A DNA stretch of 64,000 nucleotides from JAGXKT01 sp964531695 (GTDB lineage Bacteria > Planctomycetota > Phycisphaerae > SM23-33). Positions within the stretch are counted from its first letter, which is position 1. Every line of letters begins with the position of its first letter. The stretch spans positions 1 to 64,000 of the forward strand of contig CAZHEH010000014.1 in assembly GCA_964531695.1 (NCBI GenBank), written 5' to 3'. Shown one piece after another: positions 8,188 through 16,970 of this stretch. A program made the position numbers and the translations under genes. The notes beneath the pieces are model-generated. The model did no database searches. It had not been told where the DNA came from and was given only the letters and a program-made list of their open reading frames with translations.

Positions 8188-9556
8188 ATCGTCGCCATGC
8201 CCCCTCGGTCGTTCGGCGGGCCAGGCGCTGCTTCATCTCGCGGACCGCGTCCGGCGCCTCGGCCGCGATGTTGCGCCGCTCGCCGGGATCCTCGGCCAGA
8301 TCATACAGCTCGGCCGTGTCGTTATACGTCTCGATGTACTTATACCGCTGCGTGCGGATCAGACGCCACTGGCGGATCACGCTCATCGCGTCCTCGCGGT
8401 GGGCGTCCGCCTCGCCCCGCAGGACCGCGGCGAACGAGCGGGCGCCGATGTTCTCCTGCGCCGGCAGGCCGGCCAACTCGCAGATCGTCGGGTTCACGTC
8501 GATCAGCTCGACCAGCGCATCTCGGACCCGGCCGGCCTCGATGCCCGGCCCGGCCGCCAGCAGCGGCACGCGCACGGCGCCCTCGTACGGCACGGACTTC
8601 TGGAAGATGCCGTGGTCGCCGAGCATCTCCCCGTGATCGCTCGTGAACAGGATATACGTGTTGTCCATCTCGCCGCGGCGTTCCACGGCCGCGAGGATCT
8701 CGCCGATCTGCGCGTCGATGCACTCGACCAGCGCGCTGTACTGCCGGCGGGCGACGGCCACCTCCGCCGGCTCCAGCCCGACGTTACGGGCGACCGTGCG
8801 CGCGGGCTTGCCGGCCGGGTCGTGGCGGACGGCCTCGGGCATCGCCGCGTCGCGGTAGCGGTCGGCGTATTCCGTCGGCGGGTCGAAGGGGTCGTGGGGT
8901 CCAACGAAGCTCACGAGCAGGTGCCACGGGAACGTATCGTCGGCCGTGTCGAGCCACTCGACCGCACGCCGTCCGATGTAGCACTCCTCGAACGCCTCGG
9001 TCGGCAGGGGCGAATCCTGCAAGGCGTCCTTGATCCATCCGGTCGCGCCGCGGGCGCGGTAGTCGTCCCGGAACCGCTCGTAGAGCCCGTGCTCGGCGAG
9101 CCAGAGGCCGTACGGACCCTTCGGCTCGGGCGACGCGCCGGCGTGCATCTTGCCCTCGCACTCGACCGGGCGGGTGAAGCCGTAGGTGAACATCACCGGG
9201 CGGTCGCCGTCGCGGCCGTTCCAGCCGTCCGGCTTGGCCAGGTCCACCTTGCCGACGCATCCGACGTGGTAGCCGGCGTCCCGCAGCCGCTGGTAGTACG
9301 TCCGCGTCGAGGCGGGCAGGAAGCTATGGTTATCGAGCGAGCCCATCCGCCACGGCTGGAGGCCCGCGGCCAGGCCGATGCGGGCCGGCGAGCAGACCGG
9401 GCAGTTCGTCTGGCACTGCGTGAACCGCACGCCGCGACGGGCGATGCGGTCCAGGTTCGGCGTGTTGACCCAGCTCGCCCCGGCCGCGCCGAGCCAGTCC
9501 CAGCGGTGCTGGTCCGTCATGATCAGCAGGATGTTCGGTCGGTTCGGGTTGGGCAT
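8186..9556 (-). CDS. sulfatase (formylglycine type)
   Basis: A 456-residue alkaline-phosphatase-superfamily hydrolase cleaving sulfate esters. The N-terminal metal-binding ILLIMTDQH, the C-x-P-x-R signature CSPAR with Cys55 as the formylglycine precursor, and the metal-site TSDHGEMLGDHG are all present. No signal peptide is visible, unlike most planctomycete polysaccharide sulfatases, so the enzyme may act in the cytoplasm on small sulfated compounds. No maturase is in the window. A good promoter (9606-9634) lies upstream and cysS follows. Confidence 0.9.
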   Translation of the reverse strand: MPNPNRPNILLIMTDQHRWDWLGAAGASWVNTPNLDRIARRGVRFTQCQTNCPVCSPARIGLAAGLQPWRMGSLDNHSFLPASTRTYYQRLRDAGYHVGCVGKVDLAKPDGWNGRDGDRPVMFTYGFTRPVECEGKMHAGASPEPKGPYGLWLAEHGLYERFRDDYRARGATGWIKDALQDSPLPTEAFEECYIGRRAVEWLDTADDTFPWHLLVSFVGPHDPFDPPTEYADRYRDAAMPEAVRHDPAGKPARTVARNVGLEPAEVAVARRQYSALVECIDAQIGEILAAVERRGEMDNTYILFTSDHGEMLGDHGIFQKSVPYEGAVRVPLLAAGPGIEAGRVRDALVELIDVNPTICELAGLPAQENIGARSFAAVLRGEADAHREDAMSVIRQWRLIRTQRYKYIETYNDTAELYDLAEDPGERRNIAAEAPDAVREMKQRLARRTTEGAWRR

Positions 9557-9893
9557 GCGGTGCTCGTCTCAATTCCCCCGCTTTGCGATGCGGCGGAAGT
9601 CCTTCATCCTACCGCTGACTTGGCGAGTTGTCAGGCCCATAGGGCCGTCTGTTGGCGGCCACGTGCGGAGCCCCGAGCGAGTCCCGGCGCGCCGGGACGA
9701 GTCGAAAGGCAGGACCTCTCCCTTGGGCTGCGCCCCGTGCTTCGCTCGGGCCTTCGCCCGCCGCTACTCACAGACGTGCCGGACGGCACTTGCCCTGTCA
9801 GCCGCCTTGCCGCCGGCGCCATGGCCCGCACTTCGCGTGGCGGTTCGGCAACAAGGTCTCAGCCCGGTCGTTCATCCCCGGCTTCTAGCAGTA
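9557..9893. other. 337-bp gene-free stretch
   Basis: It contains the sulfatase promoter at its left and an 18-bp perfect palindrome at 9681-9698 (GTCCCGGCG and its complement). I see no credible gene. The rest has ordinary GC-rich composition. Confidence 0.5.
9606..9634 (-). promoter_or_regulatory. promoter of the sulfatase gene
   Basis: Minus strand: CTGACA (9629-9634), 17-bp spacer, TAGGAT (9606-9611). The predicted leader is about 40 nt. Confidence 0.5.
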
Positions 9894-10517
9894 TCAGGGC
9901 CTGGGAGCCGGCTCAACCGGGTAGTGGTCGGCATCCCCTTGGCCGCCATAGCCGCCTCGGCCCGAGTACGATACGAAAGCCAGCAGCATCAGGAAGGCCA
10001 GGAACAGGCAGCCGGCAATCATGAAACCGCGTCCGGCGCGGGCGTTTCCCGCTCGGACGGCCGCATAAGAAGCCGGAGCCGTGTCGGCCAACGAATCGCG
10101 AAGCGGCTGGATCACGAATTCCGCGAGAACAACGCCGTACAGCAGCGGCACGCTTCCCGCGGCGACGGCCATCCCTATCTGCCCAGGGTCCTCCAGCGTA
10201 CCGAGCATCCGCACGATGCCGATCAGGAGCATCAGAAGTCCGGCGCCCCACGAGAGCTGATGCGCCCGATCGTACACAGCCAGGAAGCGGACGACATCCT
10301 CCGGGTCCTCCGGCTCATGTCGCGAGAAGCCGGCCACCAGCGCCCGGCCGACGGTCGTGGGGCGGAAGGCCAGCATCGTTCCACCGCACAAGAGCAGCAA
10401 GACGCCGATCAGACCGGGGAGGTTGAGGAATAAGGCGGCCATCCCGCCATCGCCTATCATCAGTCCTACCGCACCCAGCACGATGGCCAGGCCGACGAGC
10501 TTGCGCAGTGCTGTCAT
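9894..10517 (-). CDS. MotA/TolQ/ExbB-like membrane protein
   Basis: A 207-residue protein starting at the ATG at 10515-10517, which removes an implausible upstream extension overlapping ispF. Four hydrophobic segments are visible (about residues 7-22, 28-48, 85-105 and 112-135, with another near 170-190). The pattern of a GGT-type loop followed by a soluble stretch and then GMAVAAGSVPLLYGVVLAEF resembles MotA-family proton-channel subunits. It is shorter than flagellar MotA and has no MotB partner nearby, so a motor role is doubtful. It lies 20 bp downstream of ispF, probably in one operon. Confidence 0.65.
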   Translation of the reverse strand: MTALRKLVGLAIVLGAVGLMIGDGGMAALFLNLPGLIGVLLLLCGGTMLAFRPTTVGRALVAGFSRHEPEDPEDVVRFLAVYDRAHQLSWGAGLLMLLIGIVRMLGTLEDPGQIGMAVAAGSVPLLYGVVLAEFVIQPLRDSLADTAPASYAAVRAGNARAGRGFMIAGCLFLAFLMLLAFVSYSGRGGYGGQGDADHYPVEPAPRP

Positions 10518-10537
10518 GTCCGGATCCGCCTCTCTCG

Positions 10538-11008
10538 CTACCCCAACATCACCGCCGCGAGGGCGGCGAGGCCCTCGCCCCGGCCGATGTGGCCCATGCC
10601 CTCGCTGGTCTTGGCTTTGACGGAGACGTTGTCCACGGCCGTGTGCAGCAGCTCCGCGATGCGCTGCCGCATGGCCTGCTTGTACGGTCCGAGCTTGGGC
10701 CGTTCGGCCAGGACGGTCACGTCGCAGTTCATCACGCGGCAGCCATGCGCACGGGCCAGCTCGATGGCCCGGCCGACGAAGATACTGCTGTCCGCGTTCT
10801 CCCATCGCGCATCGCCCGGCGGGAAGTGCTCGCCGATGTCCCCGGCCGCGAGGGCGCCGAGGATGGCGTCGGTGATCGCGTGCAGGACGGCGTCGCCGTC
10901 GCTGTGCCCGGCGAGCCCCGCGTCGTGCTCGATGGGAACGCCGCCAAGCACGAGCGCCCTGCCGGGCGCGAAGCGGTGCGAATCGTAGCCGAAACCCACG
11001 CGTGCCAT
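10538..11008 (-). CDS. ispF: 2-C-methyl-D-erythritol 2,4-cyclodiphosphate synthase
   Basis: A 156-residue MEP-pathway enzyme that cyclises CDP-ME 2-phosphate with loss of CMP. Metal ligands are seen in GYDSHRF and in GHSDGDAVLHAITDAILG. FPPGD, ENADSS and the C-terminal KAKTSEGMG with GRGEG are family marks. The length is normal. Together with ispH it shows that isoprenoids are made by the non-mevalonate route. A strong promoter ends 6 nt before the ATG. Confidence 0.96.
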   Translation of the reverse strand: MARVGFGYDSHRFAPGRALVLGGVPIEHDAGLAGHSDGDAVLHAITDAILGALAAGDIGEHFPPGDARWENADSSIFVGRAIELARAHGCRVMNCDVTVLAERPKLGPYKQAMRQRIAELLHTAVDNVSVKAKTSEGMGHIGRGEGLAALAAVMLG

Positions 11009-11014
11009 GCCGAC

Positions 11015-11043
11015 AAGCTAGCCCAAGGCGGGTAGGCGTTCAA
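11015..11043 (-). promoter_or_regulatory. promoter of ispF, leaderless geometry
   Basis: Minus strand: TTGAAC (11038-11043), 17-bp spacer, TAGCTT (11015-11020). Only 6 nt separate the -10 box from the ATG, so transcription should begin at or next to the start codon. Confidence 0.6.
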
Positions 11044-11055
11044 TCGCGCTATCGC

Positions 11056-11140
11056 GAAAAGGGACAGGCAACTTTTCGGGCAGGTGGACGCGCCACGGCG
11101 GGCGACATGCCGCCTAGCGAAAAGTTGCCTGTCCCTTTTC
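11056..11140. repeat. REP-like inverted repeat pair
   Basis: Two 23-bp arms (11056-11078 and 11118-11140) are exact reverse complements, separated by 39 GC-rich bases. Each arm holds the unit AAAAGGGACAGGCAACTTTT, itself an imperfect palindrome (AAAAG...CTTTT). The right arm ends directly at the tgt stop codon (11141). The unit resembles the GGGACAGGCA dispersed elements often linked to Y1 transposases of the REP-associated type. No transposase is nearby. Confidence 0.7.
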
Positions 11141-12244
11141 CTATGGGTACATCCGCGCCAGCCATTCATCGGCCCGGTCGGCCAGGTCGCCGGCCACGAT
11201 CGCCTTGCGAATGGCGACCATGAAATCGCTCATGAAGTGCAGGTTGTGGATGCTCACGAGCGATGGCCCGAGCATCTCGCCGGCCGCAAAGAGGTGGCGC
11301 AGCGTCCCCCGAGCGTAGTTTCGGCAGGCGTAGCACGCGCAGCCGGGCTCGATCGGCCCGGTGTCCTCGGCCCACCGGGCGTTGCGGAGGCGGACCCGCC
11401 CGTCCCACGTCAGCGCCTGGGCGTTGCGCCCGTTGCGCGTCGGTAGGACGCAGTCGAACATATCGACGCCGCGCGCCACGGCCGCGACGATGTCCCGCGG
11501 CTCGCCGACGCCCATGAGGTACCGCGGCCGGTCCCGCGGGAGCTGCTCGTCGATAGCGTCGAGCACCTCGACCATCGGGGCGTGGCCCTCGCCGACCGAC
11601 AGCCCGCCGATCGCATAGCCGGGCAGGTCCAGCTCGACCAGCCGCCGCGCGCTCTCGGCCCGCAGCTCTGGGAACACGCCGCCCTGCTGAATGCCGAACA
11701 GGGCCTGCGGCCCGGCCGAGTCCCACGCGGCCTTGCAGCGGCCGGCCCAGGCGGCGCTGCGCTGGACGGCCGCGCGCACCTGCTCGCGCGTCGCGTCGCC
11801 GGGCGGGCATTCGTCGAGCTGCATGATGACATCAGCGCCGAGCGCCCGCTGGATCTCCACGGCCCGCTCCGGGCTCAGCGCCACCTCCGCCCCGTCGATG
11901 TGCGACTGAAAGACGACCTGTTCGTCGTCGATCCGCCGCAGGTGCGCCAGCGAGAAGACCTGGTAGCCGCCGCTGTCGGTCAGTAACGGGCCGTCCCAGG
12001 CCATCATCGCGTGCAGGCCGCCGAGCCGCTCGACCGTCGCCGCGCCCGGCCGGAGCATGAGGTGGTAGGTGTTGCCCAGCAACATCCGCGCGCCGGCGGC
12101 GCGGAGCTGGTCGGGCGTGACGCCCTTGACGCTCCCGGCAGTGCCGACGGGCATGAACACCGGCGTGTCGACCTCCCCGTGCGGCGTCGTCAGCCGCCCG
12201 GCGCGGGCCCGCCCGCAACGATGCGCCACGTGAAACTCGATCAT
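11141..12244 (-). CDS. tgt: tRNA-guanine transglycosylase (queuine tRNA-ribosyltransferase)
   Basis: A 367-residue TIM-barrel enzyme exchanging G34 for preQ1 in tRNAs with GUN anticodons. Visible are the catalytic Asp in LLTDSGGYQVFS, the MQLDECPP segment, the second Asp in DMFDCVLPTRNGRN, and the zinc site CACYACRNY...H near residue 310. The length is normal. The gene has its own promoter (12253-12281) with the -10 box 8 nt from the ATG. Its stop codon abuts the REP-like repeat. Confidence 0.96.
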   Translation of the reverse strand: MIEFHVAHRCGRARAGRLTTPHGEVDTPVFMPVGTAGSVKGVTPDQLRAAGARMLLGNTYHLMLRPGAATVERLGGLHAMMAWDGPLLTDSGGYQVFSLAHLRRIDDEQVVFQSHIDGAEVALSPERAVEIQRALGADVIMQLDECPPGDATREQVRAAVQRSAAWAGRCKAAWDSAGPQALFGIQQGGVFPELRAESARRLVELDLPGYAIGGLSVGEGHAPMVEVLDAIDEQLPRDRPRYLMGVGEPRDIVAAVARGVDMFDCVLPTRNGRNAQALTWDGRVRLRNARWAEDTGPIEPGCACYACRNYARGTLRHLFAAGEMLGPSLVSIHNLHFMSDFMVAIRKAIVAGDLADRADEWLARMYP

Positions 12245-12252
12245 GGCGGGGC

Positions 12253-12281
12253 ATCGTACGTGGGGGCTCCCGGCCGATCAA
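12253..12281 (-). promoter_or_regulatory. promoter of tgt, leaderless geometry
   Basis: Minus strand: TTGATC (12276-12281), 17-bp spacer, TACGAT (12253-12258). Eight nt separate the -10 box from the ATG and no Shine-Dalgarno sequence fits. Confidence 0.6.
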
Positions 12282-12287
12282 CCGGAG

Positions 12288-14837
12288 CTATGCTTCGTCC
12301 TCGCGGCCATGGGCTGAGCCCCCGAGCAGCTCACCGACCTTGCGGAGGAGCACCTCCGGACGAATCGGCTTGCTGAGGAACTCGGCGTCGGGCGGCAGCT
12401 TGGCGGGGCCCTGCGCCGCGCTTTCGGGGTAGCCGGAGATGTAAAGCGTCCGCATTTTGCGGCCGGCCGCCGCGAGCCGCTCGACGAGCTGGACCCCGTG
12501 CATGCCCGGCATGACGACGTCGGCGATGAGCAGGTCGATATCGCCGTCCTGCTCGTCCACGACGCGCAGGCCCTCCTCCGGCCCGGCCGCGTGCAGCACG
12601 CGGTAGCCGCCACGGCGGAGCATGTCCACCACGACGCGGCGAACCGCTTCCTCGTCCTCGACGACCAGGATGGTGCCCCGTCCGGGCGGTGCCGGCGCCG
12701 GGTCCGTCTCAGGGCCGGCGGCCGTGGTGCGGGGCAGCCGGGGCAGGTAGATCTTCAGTACGGTGCCCTTGTTCGGCTCGCTCTCGATGACGACATGCCC
12801 GCCGCTTTGCTTGACGAATCCGTAGACCATCGAGAGCCCGAGGCCGGTGCCCTTGCCGACCTCCTTGGTGGTGTAAAAGGGTTCGAATACGCGGTCGAGC
12901 TGGTCGCGGCTCATGCCGATGCCGCTGTCGCGGACTGCGATCATGACGTACTGGCCGGGCGTCACGTCCCGGTGCTGCCGTGCGAAGGCCTCGCCCAGTT
13001 CGACCGTGGCGACCTCGAGCCGCAGCTCGCCGCCGTTGGGCATGGCGTCCCTAGCGTTGGTCGCGAGGTTCATTATCGCCTGCTGGAGCAGCGCCGGGTC
13101 CACGCGGATGCTTCCGGCGTCGGGATCGGTGATGACGGACAGGCGGATGTCCTCGCCGATCAGCCGCCCGAGCGGGTTGACCATTTCCTCGAGCACGTCG
13201 TTCGGGTCGATGACCTCCGGGCGGAGGACCTGCTTGCGGCTGTAGGCCAGGAGCTGGGCGGTCAGCTTGGTGGCTCGCTCGGAGGCCCGGCGAATCTCCG
13301 AGAGCGGCTCGTACACGGAATCGTCGCGCAGGTCCATCAGGAGCAGGTCGCAGTAGCCCTTGACGACCGTGAGCTGGTTGTTGAAGTCGTGGGCGATGCC
13401 GGCGGCCAGCCGCCCCACCGCCTCGAGCTGCTGGGCTCGGCGGAGCTGCCGGTCCACGCGCCGCCGCTCCGTCAGGTCGATCCCCAAGGCGAATACGTAC
13501 TCGGCCTCGCCGGACTCGCCTCGCACCTTCCTCCCGCGCCACTCGACCTCGATCGCACGGCCGTCCTTGGCCACGAGGCGGCACTCCTCCTGCGCGGCGT
13601 CCTCGTCATCGAGCAGCCGGGCGAGGATGGAAAGCGCCAACTCGCGGTCCTCCTCGTGCACGAGGTCCCCGGCCGGCGTGTCGACGAGTTCGTCCCGCGT
13701 GTAGCCGAGCGTACGAAGCAGCGGTTCGTTGGCCATCACGACGCGCCCGTTGGGAGCGATGGCGATGTAATACGCCGGCGAGGCCTGGATGAGACTCCGG
13801 CTGAAGTCGCGCTCCCGGCGGAGGCGGCGCTCCGACTCCTTGCGGGCCGTGATGTCGAGGATGATGCCGCGAAGTCCGGTGATCCGGCCGTCGCGACGGA
13901 TGGGCGTGGCGTACACGATCGCGGGAAAGCTGCTGCCGTCCGTCCGGCGGAGAACGTACTCATACGGCCCCGGCTCCCGTCCGTTCAGGACGCCCCGCGA
14001 ATCGCGCCAGGCCCGCTCCCGGTCCGCTTCCTCGAAGAGATCGAAGATGTTCGTCCCCCGCTCCAGACCGGAAGGCGGTAAGCCCAGCGTTTCGAACGCG
14101 TTGAGGTTCAGGAAGGCCAGCGTGCCGTCCGGTTCCATCTCGAAGACGACCTCGGGCAGCAACTCCGCCAGTTGGCGGAACCGCTGCTCGCTGTTGCGGA
14201 GCGCCTCGGCCGCGATTCGCTCGCGGGTGACCTCGGTGGTCACCTCGACGGCGCCGAGCATCCCGCCGTCGTCGTCGTGAACCGGCGCCGCCCGGATCAT
14301 CCACACGCGACCGTCCGGGGAGGTGACCTCCGATCGCTCCGGCCTTCCGGTAGCGCCGGCAGCCAAGATCGGGCAGGCCGGGCACGGGCTCGTCCGGCCG
14401 TGCCACAGCTCGTAGCACGTCCGGCCGACCAGTTCCTCGACGGGCAGCCCGGCACCGTCCGCGGCGGCCTGGTTGGCCCACACCACGCGCATGTCGGCGT
14501 CGTGGTAGACGACGTGATCGTTGATCGCCTGGAGAATGGCGGATTTCTGCCGCTCGCTGGCCCGCAGCGCTCCCCGGGCCTCGTGTTCCGCGAAGACATA
14601 CAGGAAGAACCCCCACAGAAGCGGCATGAACAGCTCGATGTAGTCCTCAGCCGGGTCCGTCCGATCGGTGAGCCCGGAGCGTTCCAGTGTGTTGCTCACG
14701 CCGTGCAGCGTGATGACCCCCAGCAGGCCGACCAGAAGCCAGAGGGCCCTGCGCGGCAGCCGGCTTCGCTTGCCGAACAGAACGAACGCCAAGGCCGCCA
14801 GGCCCGCCAGCGCCGAGATGAGATCCAGTACCCACAT
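12288..14837 (-). CDS. PAS-rich hybrid histidine kinase
   Basis: An 849-residue sensor kinase. The order is three N-terminal membrane segments (about 3-20, 30-48, 70-88), three PAS domains (about 100-215, 222-345, 355-480), a HisKA helix with phospho-acceptor His near 482 (GIAHDFNNQL), an HATPase domain (DSGIGMS, GKGTGLGLS) and a C-terminal receiver with Asp near 772 (IADVVMPGM). The first PAS holds a Cys-x-x-Cys pair (PCPAC). The ATG at 14835-14837 is chosen because it begins the membrane segment; 4 bp separate it from the preceding small membrane gene. The DNA-binding partner is unknown. Confidence 0.9.
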   Translation of the reverse strand: MWVLDLISALAGLAALAFVLFGKRSRLPRRALWLLVGLLGVITLHGVSNTLERSGLTDRTDPAEDYIELFMPLLWGFFLYVFAEHEARGALRASERQKSAILQAINDHVVYHDADMRVVWANQAAADGAGLPVEELVGRTCYELWHGRTSPCPACPILAAGATGRPERSEVTSPDGRVWMIRAAPVHDDDGGMLGAVEVTTEVTRERIAAEALRNSEQRFRQLAELLPEVVFEMEPDGTLAFLNLNAFETLGLPPSGLERGTNIFDLFEEADRERAWRDSRGVLNGREPGPYEYVLRRTDGSSFPAIVYATPIRRDGRITGLRGIILDITARKESERRLRRERDFSRSLIQASPAYYIAIAPNGRVVMANEPLLRTLGYTRDELVDTPAGDLVHEEDRELALSILARLLDDEDAAQEECRLVAKDGRAIEVEWRGRKVRGESGEAEYVFALGIDLTERRRVDRQLRRAQQLEAVGRLAAGIAHDFNNQLTVVKGYCDLLLMDLRDDSVYEPLSEIRRASERATKLTAQLLAYSRKQVLRPEVIDPNDVLEEMVNPLGRLIGEDIRLSVITDPDAGSIRVDPALLQQAIMNLATNARDAMPNGGELRLEVATVELGEAFARQHRDVTPGQYVMIAVRDSGIGMSRDQLDRVFEPFYTTKEVGKGTGLGLSMVYGFVKQSGGHVVIESEPNKGTVLKIYLPRLPRTTAAGPETDPAPAPPGRGTILVVEDEEAVRRVVVDMLRRGGYRVLHAAGPEEGLRVVDEQDGDIDLLIADVVMPGMHGVQLVERLAAAGRKMRTLYISGYPESAAQGPAKLPPDAEFLSKPIRPEVLLRKVGELLGGSAHGREDEA

Positions 14838-14841
14838 GGGC

Positions 14842-15120
14842 TCAATCCGCCTCCCCGCGCGGCCGCACGAACACCCGTGCCGCCCAGAAGGCCAGCAAGA
14901 CCGCGCTGGCGGCATAGCAGACATGCTCGACCCCATCCAGCACGTCTCCCAGCAGCACTCCCTCCAGCACCGTCGCGACCCAGCCGGCCAGAAGCGCCAG
15001 GTAGGCCGCGAGCATCCACCCCCAGGACGGAAGGCGCGAGAGCGTCCGCCGCATCGCCAGGATGAACACGAGGGTTCCGCAGCCCAGCAGGAACGTCACC
15101 AACTCGTTTTCCTGAAACAT
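14842..15120 (-). CDS. small membrane protein upstream of the histidine kinase
   Basis: A 92-residue protein with three hydrophobic segments (about 5-22, 34-55, 62-82) and a short charged tail. It is 4 bp upstream of the kinase gene, so translation is probably coupled. Its segments resemble the N-terminal membrane part of the kinase itself, suggesting a sensory or assembly partner. No family is recognised. Confidence 0.7.
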   Translation of the reverse strand: MFQENELVTFLLGCGTLVFILAMRRTLSRLPSWGWMLAAYLALLAGWVATVLEGVLLGDVLDGVEHVCYAASAVLLAFWAARVFVRPRGEAD

Positions 15121-15151
15121 GCTGCTCCTCGGGCGCGGGCGGGATCGGCAC

Positions 15152-15982
15152 CTAGCCGCTCGCGTCGTTGCGGGCGGACGCGATGGCTAGGCAGCGCTCC
15201 AACATCGCCCGCATTTCGGCCAGGGGGACCATGCTGGCCGCGTCGGACTTGGCCGACGGCGGGTCCGGATGTGTCTCGACGAACAGGGCGTCGGCCCCGA
15301 CGGCCATCGCCGCCATCGCCAGCATGGGGGCGTACTCTCGCCGACCGCCGGAGGCCGTGCCGAGGCCGCCCGGCTCCTGTACGGAATGGGTGGCGTCGAA
15401 CACCACCGGCGCGAAGCGCCGCATCTCGGGAATCGCGCGGTAGTCCGTCACGAGCCGGTTGTATCCGAAGCATGTGCCGCGTTCCGTGACCATGACATTG
15501 CGCCCGCCGGCCTCGCGGACCTTTCGGACCGCCTCGTCCATGTCCCACGGTGCCATGAACTGGCCCTTCTTCACATTGACGGCCCTCCCGCTGCGCCCGA
15601 CCTCGAGGAGCAGGTCGGTCTGCCGGCACAGGAAGGCGGGTACCTGGAGCACGTCGAGCGTCTCGGCCGCGGGGGCCACCTGCGCCTTGTCATGCACGTC
15701 CGACAGCACGGGCACACCGATTTCCTCTCGCACGCGGGCCAGCCATTCCAGGCCCGTGGTCAGCCCGGGGCCGCGGTAGCTTCCGGCGCTGGTGCGGTTG
15801 GCCTTGTCGTAGCTGGCCTTGAAGATGTAGGGCACGCCCAGCCGCTCGCACGTCTCGCGCAGGGCCGCGGCGACCTCCAGGCACAGCTCCAGCGACTCGG
15901 CCACGCAGGGCCCGGCGATCAGCGCGGGGCTACCCGATCCGATCACGATGCCGCCTACATTGCACGTTCTGGGGTGGCTCAT
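15152..15982 (-). CDS. kdsA: 3-deoxy-8-phosphooctulonate synthase KdsA
   Basis: A 276-residue enzyme condensing PEP with arabinose 5-phosphate to KDO 8-phosphate for lipid A/LPS. Family marks: IAGPCVAES, FKASYDKANRTS, VNVKKGQFMAPW, TERGTCFGYN and DATHSVQ. The Cys in IAGPC is the usual metal ligand of metal-dependent forms. The start at 15980-15982 overlaps the stop of the lipid kinase gene by 4 bp (ATGA). It shows that the organism makes a KDO-containing outer leaflet. Confidence 0.94.
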   Translation of the reverse strand: MSHPRTCNVGGIVIGSGSPALIAGPCVAESLELCLEVAAALRETCERLGVPYIFKASYDKANRTSAGSYRGPGLTTGLEWLARVREEIGVPVLSDVHDKAQVAPAAETLDVLQVPAFLCRQTDLLLEVGRSGRAVNVKKGQFMAPWDMDEAVRKVREAGGRNVMVTERGTCFGYNRLVTDYRAIPEMRRFAPVVFDATHSVQEPGGLGTASGGRREYAPMLAMAAMAVGADALFVETHPDPPSAKSDAASMVPLAEMRAMLERCLAIASARNDASG

Positions 15983-16923
15983 CCTGTTGTTCCCTGTTGA
16001 ATTGACAGCGAACGATGCACGCCGCCGCCCGGGGGGTTCGGAACAATCAGCCGCACGCGCCCGTTCGCCATACCGATGTCCAGCGGCGCGGGCGGCCCCA
16101 CGTCGCCGTCGACCTGCGACGGCGTGTCGCCCTCGGCCTCGATCCGCGCGGACCGCACCCGCCGGTACACCACATTGCCCTTCCACGGATGCAGCCGCAA
16201 GAGGGTCCACGCCGCGTTCAGAATCAGCCCGCTCTGCTCCCGGCACGGGAAGACGACCAGGTCGAGCAAGCCGTCGTCGATGGCCGCGTCCCGGCAGATT
16301 CGCAGCCCGACCGCGTAGCGCGAGATGTTACCCACGAACGCCAGCCCGCGGTCGGCGAAAATCTCGCGCCCGTCCACCGCCACGCGCAGGCGCGGAAAGT
16401 CGTGCTCCCAGAACGTCCGCCACAAGGGCCAGAAGTAGGTCAGGTGCGAGATGTGCCCGGACCGCCGCGCGGAGAGCCGGCGGACCACCTCCGCGTCGAA
16501 GCCCACGCTGATCAGGCACAGGAAGGTCTCGCCGTTGACGGTGCCGACGTCGCAGTCGGCCACCTGGCCCGTCCGCAGCACCTCCAGGACCTGCGCGGGC
16601 GACGACGGCATGCCCAGCTCCTTGGCAAGCAGGTTTTCCGTACCGACCGGGCAGGCCAGCATCGGCACGTCCGAGCCCAGAAGACCGGTGGCCACCTCGC
16701 GAGCAGTGCCGTCCCCGCCCCATACGATGATCGCGCCGGCCTCGCCGACGACGCTTTGGGCATATTCCGTCGCGTCGTCAGGGCCCCGCGTCGTGTGCGT
16801 CACTACGTGCAGCCCGGCGCGGTGGGCCGCGGCCTGCATTTCGGCCAGGCGGATCTGCCCGTCTCCGTACCCGCTGCTCGGGTTTACGACGATGTGGACG
16901 GGTTGTTGCGGGTCGGGAGCCAT
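15979..16923 (-). CDS. diacylglycerol/lipid kinase family protein
   Basis: A 314-residue member of the NAD-kinase-like lipid kinase superfamily (YegS/DgkB type). Visible are the N-terminal VNPSSGYGDG, the ATP-binding VWGGDGTAREV, a PVGTENLLAKELG segment and a C-terminal beta-rich half. The ATG at 16921-16923 is the first plausible start; the frame is open far upstream but that part is the shadow of the divergent TPR gene. It is first in an operon with kdsA, the small membrane gene and the kinase. Its substrate may be a diacylglycerol or a sphingoid-type lipid. Confidence 0.82.
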   Translation of the reverse strand: MAPDPQQPVHIVVNPSSGYGDGQIRLAEMQAAAHRAGLHVVTHTTRGPDDATEYAQSVVGEAGAIIVWGGDGTAREVATGLLGSDVPMLACPVGTENLLAKELGMPSSPAQVLEVLRTGQVADCDVGTVNGETFLCLISVGFDAEVVRRLSARRSGHISHLTYFWPLWRTFWEHDFPRLRVAVDGREIFADRGLAFVGNISRYAVGLRICRDAAIDDGLLDLVVFPCREQSGLILNAAWTLLRLHPWKGNVVYRRVRSARIEAEGDTPSQVDGDVGPPAPLDIGMANGRVRLIVPNPPGGGVHRSLSIQQGTTG

Positions 16924-16942
16924 TCCGTGCGGGTCGCGGCGG

Positions 16943-16970
16943 TTGAAGTCGCTCGACGCTTCGGTATAAT
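16943..16970 (+). promoter_or_regulatory. promoter of the TPR/alpha-CTD gene
   Basis: TTGAAG (16943-16948), 16-bp spacer, TATAAT (16965-16970). The -10 box overlaps that of the divergent operon. Confidence 0.65.

Noticed and set aside
9894..10517. Flagellar motor protein MotA
   Set aside because: Too short, no MotB partner and an ispF operon context; called only MotA/TolQ/ExbB-like.
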